In this document: positions 1 to 6,994 of the stretch, one piece after another
Position numbering within the stretch: position 1 is the first letter of the stretch
Layout of the letters: every line of letters begins with the position of its first letter
Source: a bacterium
GTDB taxonomy: Bacteria > Armatimonadota > UBA5829
Length of the DNA stretch: 64,000 nt
NCBI GenBank assembly: GCA_021371935.1
Contig: JAJFVF010000013.1
Span: 248,001-312,000 of the forward strand
Direction of reading: 5' to 3'
Program-made: the position numbers and the translations under genes
Notes under the pieces: model-generated
What the model saw: the letters and a program-made list of their open reading frames with translations, nothing else
Database searches by the model: none
Told to the model about the DNA's origin: nothing

Positions 1-2
1 TG

Positions 3-32
3 AAAAATGCCGCCTGCAATAAGCAGACGGCA
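3..32 (-). terminator. Intrinsic terminator of the flotillin operon
   Basis: Read on the minus strand, a 10-bp stem (8-17 with 23-32, one mismatch, AATAA loop) is followed by a run of five T. It lies downstream of the flotillin gene, with a 111-bp repeat element between gene and terminator. Confidence 0.6.
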
Positions 33-79
33 CTATCATACATCGTTTCGGCCTGCACATTCAAGTCAGGTACGAAGTA

Positions 80-190
80 GTTCAGTTTTACGAGAGCAAA
101 TATGGCTCGGTGGGAACCTCGCCCTCCCAGAAAGCTCATTATTGGGAGGGCGAAGCTCCTGCTGAGCCGAAAATCCCCGGATAACTGAAC
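80..190. repeat. 111-bp MITE-like element, copy 1
   Basis: The element starts GTTCAGTT and ends AACTGAAC, an 8-bp terminal inverted repeat. Inside, a long imperfect hairpin pairs GGCTCGGTGGGAACCTCGCC-type sequence (about 104-130) with its complement (about 143-168). The reverse complement of the whole 111 bp aligns without gaps to 40505-40615 with 14 mismatches (about 87% identity). No coding capacity and no clear target-site duplication are visible. It sits between the flotillin gene and its apparent terminator, so it probably inserted into an existing 3' region. Confidence 0.8.
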
Positions 191-199
191 TCTGCCAAG

Positions 200-1738
200 T
201 CAGACCTTTGGTTTATCGTCAGCCTTTGCCTCAGGTGCGGCATCAGTGCTCGGCTTGGGTTCAGTCTTAGCTGCAGGCGCCGGTTTAGCCTTGCGTCCGC
301 CAAAACCCTGCGGGATGCTCTTTAGCAATTCCTCAAGGTTCATGCCGGTCAGAGCCTGGATCATCGGAGGAAGCTGCGCAACCACATTCACCACATCCTG
401 CGTCACTTTGGACGCACCTGCGCTGCCGTCGCCTCCGCCGCCTACGACCACGATCTTCTCAGTCTTCGAGAGCGGTTCGGATACAGCCTTAGCAAGCTGT
501 GGCAGGTTCTCAATCACGACCTGCAGGATAGCCGCCTCGTTATATTGCTGCCATGCTTCGGCTTTCTTTGCCATCGCAAGAGCTTCAGCCTGGCCCTTCG
601 CCTGAACTACTTCAGCATCAGCCAGACCCTTAGCCTTGGCCGCATCGGCTTCGGCAATACCTACCTGCCTGGTCGCTTCAGCCTGACCTGACGCGGTCGC
701 CTGCAGTCTGTATTGCTCGGCTTCGGCAAGTTGCTGAATCTTGGAGCGTTCAGCCATGGCAGGCCGCTCGACTGTGGCAGCGAGTTCCTTCTCTCTGCGC
801 AAAATTTCCTGCTCCTGGACCTCGATCTGCTTCTGCTTTTCGACCACCTGCACCTGCACCTCTTCCGACCTGACAAGTTGCTCGGTCTTGAACTTCTGCA
901 GATCATATGCAAGGTCGGACGCCGCCTCTTTCTGCTTCACGGACGCATTGTATTCGGCCAACTTGGACTTATAGTCCCTGTCGGCTTCCGCCACTTTGGT
1001 GTCGGCCTCGAATTTGGCCGACTGAGCGAGTTGATTGGCCTGAGCAGACTTTATAGTTGAGTCTCTTTGAGCCTCGGCTTCGGCAATCGATGCATCTCTC
1101 TTGACCAGTGCGATCCTTGGTCGACCCCATGCTTCGAGGTAACCTTGAGTGTCGCGAATATCTTTGATAACGAACGAAACCACTTGCAGACCCATATTGG
1201 CCAGATCGCCCGCTGATACTTCCTGCACTCTCTGAGCAAATGAATCACGATTGGTGACCAGTTCCTCGACGTTCATCGTGCCGATAATAGCGCGCAAATG
1301 CCCTTCCAGCGTCTGATGCGCGATCTCGGCTATCTGCGCCTGGGTCTTATCCAGAAACTGCTCGGCGGCAGTCGCGATGGATGTGTCGTCACCTCGGACC
1401 TTGATCTGGGCAACGCCTTCCACCAGCACAGGCACGCCCTGGACGCTGTATACGGCGGGCGTTGTAATATCGATTGTCATCAGTTCCAGAGACAGATAGG
1501 AATATGTCTCGACAATCGGCAGCACAACGACGCCCCCACCCTTCACGATGCGGAAACCACGTGTCCCGCGTTCGCCGGACATTGCATCGCGATAGTGCCT
1601 TTTCTTACCGTAAACGACCAACACCTGGTTTGGTCCGGCCTTGCGATAGCGGCTTGCGGCGATCATGAAGATCAGCACGAAGAATATTACAACCGCAACT
1701 ACCGTAGTCACAACACCACTTGGATTCAGAATGTCCAT
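200..1738 (-). CDS. floT: Flotillin family protein (SPFH/band 7)
   Basis: A 512-residue membrane-scaffold protein that would organise ordered membrane microdomains. The N-terminus carries one hydrophobic segment (about residues 10-30) followed by R-Y-R-K and the typical flotillin entry GPNQVLVVYG. Residues about 35-210 form the SPFH domain. Residues about 215-400 are a long, charged, Ala/Glu/Gln-rich coiled coil with repeated EAEA-type steps. The Lys/Pro/Ala-rich tail after about residue 480 is low complexity. Length matches Bacillus YuaG/FloT (about 510). The ATG at 1738 is preceded by AGGAG. The gene directly follows an NfeD-like gene (52-bp gap, same strand), the usual nfeD-flotillin pairing, so both are probably co-transcribed. 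The family call is secure; cargo in this organism is unknown. Confidence 0.93.
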   Translation of the reverse strand: MDILNPSGVVTTVVAVVIFFVLIFMIAASRYRKAGPNQVLVVYGKKRHYRDAMSGERGTRGFRIVKGGGVVVLPIVETYSYLSLELMTIDITTPAVYSVQGVPVLVEGVAQIKVRGDDTSIATAAEQFLDKTQAQIAEIAHQTLEGHLRAIIGTMNVEELVTNRDSFAQRVQEVSAGDLANMGLQVVSFVIKDIRDTQGYLEAWGRPRIALVKRDASIAEAEAQRDSTIKSAQANQLAQSAKFEADTKVAEADRDYKSKLAEYNASVKQKEAASDLAYDLQKFKTEQLVRSEEVQVQVVEKQKQIEVQEQEILRREKELAATVERPAMAERSKIQQLAEAEQYRLQATASGQAEATRQVGIAEADAAKAKGLADAEVVQAKGQAEALAMAKKAEAWQQYNEAAILQVVIENLPQLAKAVSEPLSKTEKIVVVGGGGDGSAGASKVTQDVVNVVAQLPPMIQALTGMNLEELLKSIPQGFGGRKAKPAPAAKTEPKPSTDAAPEAKADDKPKV

Positions 1739-1790
1739 ACCTTCACTACTCCTCTCGAAACTAAGAGTGATTCGCGCTCACACAGTTTAG

Positions 1791-2471
1791 TCACACAGGT
1801 CTTACGACAAATGTGTTCGCTTTAATATTCACTATGCAGACCCTGGTTCCTTTAACTATTTCTTCTCCGTCACTGGAAGTGGCCGGCGCATTATATCGCG
1901 TGCCCTTGATGTTATAGGCAATCTCACCGACATGCCCATTTGGTATCGTGGTTATGACCTCTGCCTCACAGCCCAGGATATCGGACATCGTGGCTTCACT
2001 ACTGGCCTGCGCCTTTATAAACAGGTTTACATATAGCAAAAACTGAACAGCCGCAAGCAGCACGCCCATTGGTGTGGCAAATGCCAGGCTCAACACAGGC
2101 TCCATCCTGAGCACCCATATCGCAAATAGACCGGATAGACCGAACGACGCGATGAAAGTCATCATCGTAAGCGTATTGAAAACACTCGCGCCTGTGGCAT
2201 CGCCCGCGTGCGTATGTGCAGTCACTATATCGCCATGGTCGCCTATGTCCCCTGCATGCCCCAGATCGACTTCATGACCCAGGTCCACGTCATGACCAAT
2301 ATCTACATCATGACCCAGATCCACTTCATGACCCATATCGACATCATGCCCGGCACCGCCGACATCGCCATGACCGATAAGCTCGCCAAGAATGGCGGTC
2401 ACCAGAGCAAGTGTAAACCCAAAGACCAGACACCCAAGATATACCAGCGCAATAGGAGTCCACACGATCAT
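1791..2471 (-). CDS. NfeD-like membrane protein with His/Asp repeat
   Basis: A 226-residue partner of the downstream flotillin, resembling YuaF/NfeD. A hydrophobic segment covers about residues 5-32, two more cover about 95-150, and the C-terminal about 75 residues are a soluble OB-fold-like NfeD domain (GCEAEVITTIPNGHVGEIAY onward). The unusual part is residues 33-82: six to seven hexads of the form GH(D/E)VD(L/I/M) inserted after the first membrane segment, giving about 9 His and 17 Asp/Glu in 50 residues. Such a loop could bind divalent metal, but that is inference. ATG start at 2471 with GGTGAGAG upstream. It is divergent from the PEP-CTERM gene at 2676. Confidence 0.82.
   Translation of the reverse strand: MIVWTPIALVYLGCLVFGFTLALVTAILGELIGHGDVGGAGHDVDMGHEVDLGHDVDIGHDVDLGHEVDLGHAGDIGDHGDIVTAHTHAGDATGASVFNTLTMMTFIASFGLSGLFAIWVLRMEPVLSLAFATPMGVLLAAVQFLLYVNLFIKAQASSEATMSDILGCEAEVITTIPNGHVGEIAYNIKGTRYNAPATSSDGEEIVKGTRVCIVNIKANTFVVRPV
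2244..2351 (-). repeat. 18-bp in-frame tandem repeats in the nfeD-like gene
   Basis: Six consecutive 18-bp units encode GHDVDM, GHEVDL, GHDVDI, GHDVDL, GHEVDL and GHAGDI (protein residues 41-76). The units differ by synonymous and conservative changes, so this is an old or selected tandem expansion and not a recent perfect duplication. Confidence 0.8.
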
Positions 2472-2675
2472 CCGTCTCTCACCACCTTACCTACATATAT
2501 TAAGGTTCGCAATTCGCACGCAAGTTCCTTGCTAAAACAAAAAAATATCATATTGCAAGCTCGCAATCATACCTGTTTTGGCCCAACCCCGCAATTATCA
2601 CAGCATTCGGGGCACGATACTTGCCGCATTATAACTGGAGCAATCAACGGGCATTTTGAAGGGAGCAGACAAACT

Positions 2676-3605
2676 ATGTTTAATAAAGTAACTATAACTT
2701 TAACTCTCATAGCTTTGATGAGCCTCGGCACATGCGCATTTGCATATGATTTCTGGGGCATCAACATCGGCAAAGGATCACATAATGGTTATACAGGCAC
2801 CACGTTCGATGGCGTAGCCACTTCGGGCGCGCAGTATGTAGTCGGCGGATGGAAATATACTTGTGTTGATGGTACATGGTCAAATGCATCAGAAGCTCCT
2901 TCGCCGGGCGAGGGATATCTGGCAAGCCGGAAGTCGGACGCTCAGGCTATATTCTTTAAGCCCGGAGTCAGCACGGCGGATTTTGTAATTATAGCCACTT
3001 CATCGCAGAACGGCCAGGGTGCACCCGAACTGGGTTATGACAAGCGGTTGTTCGGACCCGGCGACCTCAAGATCGACATCGGCAGCATGACAATAGGTGT
3101 CGGTTTGAGATTGGATGATCTGCTTTGGGCACAGAATCCTTCATCAAGACAGGCACATTACCAGATATATGGCGTGGACAATAAAGTGTTGGACATGCAC
3201 TCCAGAGATGCCGGAACTTGCGGCGATGTTGAACTCAACCCAACATGGGGAAGAGTCGGCAGTCAGAGCCTGTCCGCAGGCAACATCAGAAATTCTGCAT
3301 TCTTTGTAAGTGGAAGCGGGACATCCATAGGCAGTGCGGATGTCGACTTTGAATATACCGGCGTGACATACAATGGCGCTAAAGTCTTTGCATATACAGT
3401 AAGCGTTCCATGGGAATTGCTCGGCCAGAGCGCAAGCAATTATTCGTTCACTGCATCCTGGAGACCTGACTGCGGTAATGACGTTCTCGGGACTGATTTC
3501 AGTGGTTCAGCAATCGGCACACCTCCGTCCGTCCCGGAGCCCGGAAGCATTGTCGCGCTGGCAAGCGGTTTGATCGCACTAATCGGTTCTAAAATGCGCA
3601 GATAG
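2676..3605 (+). CDS. Exported PEP-CTERM sorting domain protein
   Basis: A 309-residue secreted protein of unknown function. The N-terminal signal peptide (about residues 1-23, MFNKVTITLTLIALMSLGTC then A-F-A) precedes a soluble, Gly/Ser-rich beta-type body. The C-terminus has the full sorting tail: VPEPGS, a hydrophobic stretch, then K-M-R-R. In known systems exosortase recognises this tail and anchors or releases the protein in the envelope. The start is the ATG at 2676, preceded at 10 nt by GGGAG. The reading frame is open further upstream, but that stretch lacks a signal peptide and overlaps the divergent nfeD gene. No exosortase is in the window. The body may resemble lectin or carbohydrate-binding beta folds, but I cannot name a domain. 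Confidence 0.85.
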   Translation: MFNKVTITLTLIALMSLGTCAFAYDFWGINIGKGSHNGYTGTTFDGVATSGAQYVVGGWKYTCVDGTWSNASEAPSPGEGYLASRKSDAQAIFFKPGVSTADFVIIATSSQNGQGAPELGYDKRLFGPGDLKIDIGSMTIGVGLRLDDLLWAQNPSSRQAHYQIYGVDNKVLDMHSRDAGTCGDVELNPTWGRVGSQSLSAGNIRNSAFFVSGSGTSIGSADVDFEYTGVTYNGAKVFAYTVSVPWELLGQSASNYSFTASWRPDCGNDVLGTDFSGSAIGTPPSVPEPGSIVALASGLIALIGSKMRR

Positions 3606-3622
3606 ACCGATTTCAATCCAGA

Positions 3623-3667
3623 CGCAAAATATCCCTCCAGACATATAGTTTGGGGGGATATTTTGCG
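3623..3667. terminator. Bidirectional terminator between convergent genes
   Basis: Inverted repeat of 16 bp (3623-3638 with 3652-3667, one mismatch, 13-nt loop). The arms are AT-rich at the base, so each strand yields T-rich sequence after the stem. It lies exactly between the convergent PEP-CTERM and DHOD-like genes. Confidence 0.75.
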
Positions 3668-3682
3668 TACCATTCTGACCAC

Positions 3683-4669
3683 CTATCTGTCGCCAAGGAG
3701 CAGTTGAATATACTGAGCGCGTTCAAACGCATATGGGTCACTCACATTCTTGTGACTGAGCTTTCCTCTGAAGTCCTCTATGCCGCCGTAGCCGTGCGCA
3801 TCCATCCAGTTTGACAATTCGGAGTTCATTATGGCAATGTGGCTCAGACCGTTTTCATACAGAGTGGAGACGCACTGCACAGCTTTTGCGCCGGCCAGCA
3901 GATGTCGAGCAATATCCATTGCTGTTTTGACGCCCGTGCTTGCGGCAAGGTCAGTATTCAAACCATCCGAGAGTATTCCTATCCATCGTAAAGGCAGACG
4001 GGTATCCTCCGACCTGCTGAAGTCGAGGCTGATAACTATACGCTCATGCTCGGGGTCGATAAACGGCTGATAGAACCGATTGAACAACACAAGTGCATCT
4101 GCGCCGGCATCAACTACTTTATAAGCAAAGTTTGCGAGAGCTGTGTAGAATGGGCTAAGCTTGACCGCCACCGGCACCGACACTTCACTTATTACGGAAT
4201 TCACGATATCCAGAGCCTGGTTCTCCACATCCGCCGCATTCTTGTTTGGGTCTGTCTCAATGGCATATAGATTGAGTTCGAGAGCATTGCATCCGGCTTG
4301 TTCAAGAAGTTTTGCGTATTGGACCCAGTCGCCTTCTGATATCGCATTAATGCTGCCGATCAGGGGCATATCGACCAGCTTGCGCGCTTTTTCGACCCAC
4401 ATTATGTGTTCGCGCGGGCCGGCATGCTCCATATGAGGAAAATATGATAGAGCTTCGGCAAACTCCTCGCCATGCGCCGTAAGGTCCTCCTCAAGCTCTT
4501 CACGTTCAAGCTCGATCTGCTCCTGAAAGAGCGAGTGAATGACCAGTGCACCCGCTCCTGCATCCTGCGCTCTCTTAATATTGTCAACCTTGTGTGACCA
4601 GGTCGATGCGCCAACTATAACCGGACTGGTCAATTCGATCCCCATGTATGTGGTGCTTATATCAGCCAT
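3683..4669 (-). CDS. Dihydroorotate dehydrogenase-like flavoprotein
   Basis: A 328-residue FMN-dependent TIM-barrel protein of the DHOD superfamily (the 'dihydroorotate dehydrogenase-like' branch). Seen: N-terminal YMGIELTSPVIVGAS, the barrel strands GALVIHSLF, GCNALELNLYA and VPVAVKLSPFY, and the FMN-phosphate region ILAxAG-like segment near residues 245-270. It lacks an adjacent electron-transfer subunit or other pyr genes, so a role in pyrimidine synthesis is not supported. In many anaerobes members of this branch are found near nifJ, as here (2.3 kb away), but the substrate is unknown. ATG at 4669 with GGAGG seven nt upstream. Confidence 0.85.
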   Translation of the reverse strand: MADISTTYMGIELTSPVIVGASTWSHKVDNIKRAQDAGAGALVIHSLFQEQIELEREELEEDLTAHGEEFAEALSYFPHMEHAGPREHIMWVEKARKLVDMPLIGSINAISEGDWVQYAKLLEQAGCNALELNLYAIETDPNKNAADVENQALDIVNSVISEVSVPVAVKLSPFYTALANFAYKVVDAGADALVLFNRFYQPFIDPEHERIVISLDFSRSEDTRLPLRWIGILSDGLNTDLAASTGVKTAMDIARHLLAGAKAVQCVSTLYENGLSHIAIMNSELSNWMDAHGYGGIEDFRGKLSHKNVSDPYAFERAQYIQLLLGDR

Positions 4670-4743
4670 ATAATACCCTCCGAGAATATTATCGTGTGGA
4701 TATTACCCGTGTGCGCACGAAAAGAAACTGTGGAGCTAGTAGC

Positions 4744-5793
4744 TTATCTACCCAGCTTCCTCACCTGTTTGTGAATTTTCTTCCAGCGCTCCCGTTCGGT
4801 CTGTGCGGCCCCGACATCCTGTTTTCTCTCAAGGTAACGAAGCTCGCCGAGCATCTTTCGATAGTTCTCGAACCTGCGCGCATCCAGTGTACCTTCATTC
4901 AATGCTGCCAGAACTGCACATCCCGGTTCATTGATATGTTTGCAGTCCCTGAATCTGCAATTCTCACCCAGCTTCTCTATATCGCTGAACGCCTCTGCCA
5001 GGCCATCATCAGCATTCCATAGCTGAAGTTCACGCATGCCTGGTGTGTCTATCACCATCCCGCCGGTCGGCAGCACAAACATCTGCCTATGTGTCGTGGT
5101 ATGACGTCCGCGGCTGTCGTCATCGCGCACATCCTGCACCCTCTGAACGTTGTTTCCAAGCAGATAGTTGACTACAGTGGACTTACCGACACCTGATGAG
5201 CCGAGGAGCGCAACAGTCCGACCTGCTGTTATGTAATCCGCCAGGCCTTCCATACCGATACCCAGCACACTGCTGGTCGCATGCACAGGCACACCCGGCG
5301 CGGATGCACTGACCTCACAAATTTTGGATTCCACGTCATCACACAGATCGCACTTTGTGAGCAGAACGACTGGCACTGCTCCACTCTCCCAGGCAAGCGT
5401 GAGATACCGCTCAATTCGGGCAGTTCTGAAATTATGATCGAGACCTGTCACGACAAACACAGTGTCTATATTTGCCGCCACGGGCTGTTCCCTTACTCTC
5501 GACCCTGCTTCCTTGCGCGAGAATTTACTCTTGCGGGGAAGCAAGTCGTGAATAATTGCCTTAGGTGGCTGCTCATGCAAAATTTGCGCAGCCACCCAGT
5601 CGCCGACCACAGGCTTTTCGGTCTCATAGAGCATTTTGCCGGTTGGTATGGCCGGCATTTCACCATACTCGCTGATAACCGAATACAGCCCTCTCTGCTC
5701 AAGGCTGATACGGCATGGCGAGAGACTGTCATCGTTTAATTGGTTGAAGTGATATGCAAAGTCGGAATCATATCCGATATCTTCGAGTTTCAA
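4744..5793 (-). CDS. rsgA: Ribosome small-subunit-dependent GTPase RsgA
   Basis: A circularly permuted GTPase that checks late 30S ribosomal subunit maturation. In order: an N-terminal OB-fold region (about residues 30-100), G4 motif TKCD, G1/P-loop GSSGVGKST, G3 DTPG, then a C-terminal zinc site formed by NC-x5-C-x-H-x5-C. About 349 residues, the usual length. I place the start at the TTG at 5793 because GGAGGA lies 7 nt upstream and the protein then begins (M)KLEDIGYD, like other RsgA proteins. A TTG at 5808 is in frame but has no ribosome binding site. A 17-codon open frame with a strong Shine-Dalgarno precedes it (5896-5949). Confidence 0.95.
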   Translation of the reverse strand: MKLEDIGYDSDFAYHFNQLNDDSLSPCRISLEQRGLYSVISEYGEMPAIPTGKMLYETEKPVVGDWVAAQILHEQPPKAIIHDLLPRKSKFSRKEAGSRVREQPVAANIDTVFVVTGLDHNFRTARIERYLTLAWESGAVPVVLLTKCDLCDDVESKICEVSASAPGVPVHATSSVLGIGMEGLADYITAGRTVALLGSSGVGKSTVVNYLLGNNVQRVQDVRDDDSRGRHTTTHRQMFVLPTGGMVIDTPGMRELQLWNADDGLAEAFSDIEKLGENCRFRDCKHINEPGCAVLAALNEGTLDARRFENYRKMLGELRYLERKQDVGAAQTERERWKKIHKQVRKLGR

Positions 5794-5895
5794 TTCGGGT
5801 TCCTCCAAAACCAGACGTAATTATATGGTTCGCACGCGAGAGAAACCCACATGTGGTGCGGCAAGTGAAGTTAGTATAGAAAGTGAGGCACTAAG

Positions 5896-5949
5896 TTAGA
5901 GGATTTCCTCGCGGATAAACAATATGGTTCTGATAAACACAGCGGTCAT
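5896..5949 (-). CDS. Possible 17-residue leader peptide upstream of rsgA
   Basis: On the rsgA strand an ATG at 5949 follows a near-perfect AAAGGAGG with a 5-nt spacer and opens a 17-codon frame (MTAVFIRTILFIREEIL). A small palindrome GAGGAAATCCTC overlaps the last codons. rsgA begins about 100 nt downstream. This could be a leader ORF or a decayed gene start. The remainder of the 330-bp gap to 6139 is AT-rich and shows no other gene. Confidence 0.3.
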   Translation of the reverse strand: MTAVFIRTILFIREEIL

Positions 5950-6138
5950 AAGGTCCTCCTTTAGTTTGAGAGTATAGCTGAATCTGCTCAGTTCTTTATA
6001 TCCATGTCCAATATAGGTTGTCGGCAAAACCATGCTAAACACATGCAAAAAAATTGCACCTTTTTCTGATACATGCAAGGAATGTGAAGCGCGAACGTCA
6101 TATACCGTATAAACACTGCTATATGTCGGAGGCAAGTT

Positions 6139-6927
6139 TTGATTCGAGAGCATCACAAGAGAGAGATTGAAAGGCTGGTCGACAAGTTCTCACCGGATGA
6201 AAGGTACCGTGCGCTGATTATCGGAGGGTCGGTGGCAAAAGGAATGGCTAAGGACAATTCTGATGTTGACATTCTACTTGTGGCAACCGACGAAGAATTT
6301 GAGCAAAGGAAGGAAAAAGACGATATATTTTACCTCGACATGGAATGCGGCTATGATGGCGGCTATATCGATGGCAAAGTAATCAATTTGCAATTCATTA
6401 AAGATGCCGCCGACCATGGCAGTGAGCCTGCAAGGTGGGCATTTACGGGTGCTTTCGCTGCATACTCGCATATACCAGGTCTTGATGATCTGATCAAGCA
6501 AATCCCTGTATACCAGGAATCAGATCATGCAGAAAAGATCAAAACTTTTTATACGATGGTGTGTGTGATGCCATGGTTTGCGCGTGAAGCGAAGAATCGG
6601 AAAGACCCCTACCTTGCGACAAAGTCCGCGACTGATACAGTCTTATTCGCTGCAAGACTCGCGCTTGCGCATAACAAGCTGTTGTATCCATATCATAAGT
6701 GGCTGATGACCCAACTGCACAAGGCCGCAGATAAACCAGAGGAGCTTATCAGCTTGATGGATACTGCACTGACTCATCCCAGTCAGGAAAACACAGAAGC
6801 AATTCGGAGCAGCATCACTAATTACTATGGTGATCACGGTCTAGACTGGAGTGCGATGACCAGCAGGTTTCTAAAGGAATGCGAGTGGAACTGGCTTGAG
6901 CACAGACCTCCGGTCTATGACTGGTAA
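6139..6927 (+). CDS. Nucleotidyltransferase-fold protein
   Basis: A 262-residue protein of the polymerase-beta/MNT nucleotidyltransferase superfamily. The catalytic signature is complete: GGSVAKG followed by SDVDILLV at about residues 29-48 (GG[ST]-x9-D-x-D). The C-terminal about 150 residues are alpha-helical and Trp/Tyr/His-rich, as in kanamycin-nucleotidyltransferase-like proteins. Its substrate cannot be told from sequence. Start TTG at 6139 with CGGAGG six nt upstream. It is a lone gene, divergent from rsgA and convergent with nifJ. Confidence 0.75.
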   Translation: MIREHHKREIERLVDKFSPDERYRALIIGGSVAKGMAKDNSDVDILLVATDEEFEQRKEKDDIFYLDMECGYDGGYIDGKVINLQFIKDAADHGSEPARWAFTGAFAAYSHIPGLDDLIKQIPVYQESDHAEKIKTFYTMVCVMPWFAREAKNRKDPYLATKSATDTVLFAARLALAHNKLLYPYHKWLMTQLHKAADKPEELISLMDTALTHPSQENTEAIRSSITNYYGDHGLDWSAMTSRFLKECEWNWLEHRPPVYDW

Positions 6928-6941
6928 ACCGCAATAAAAAA

Positions 6942-6964
6942 TGGCCCGGCATAACACCGGGCCA
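6942..6964 (-). terminator. nifJ intrinsic terminator
   Basis: An 8-bp perfect stem TGGCCCGG/CCGGGCCA with a 7-nt loop. On the minus strand it is followed by six T, so it terminates nifJ. The plus side is less T-rich. Confidence 0.85.
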
Positions 6965-6994
6965 CCTTGTATTATCGTTGCTTTACTCTATTTA

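Noticed and set aside
2208-2675. Upstream extension of the PEP-CTERM frame
   Set aside because: It overlaps the 5' half of the divergent nfeD-like gene; the internal ATG at 2676 has a ribosome site and starts a signal peptide.
3683-4669. PyrD for pyrimidine synthesis
   Set aside because: Belongs to the DHOD-like branch, with no pyr neighbours or electron-transfer subunit, so dihydroorotate is not a supported substrate.
5950-6156. 86-codon minus-strand frame upstream of the possible leader
   Set aside because: No ribosome site, AT-rich composition, and overlap with the start of the nucleotidyltransferase gene; only the last 17 codons have a good start.
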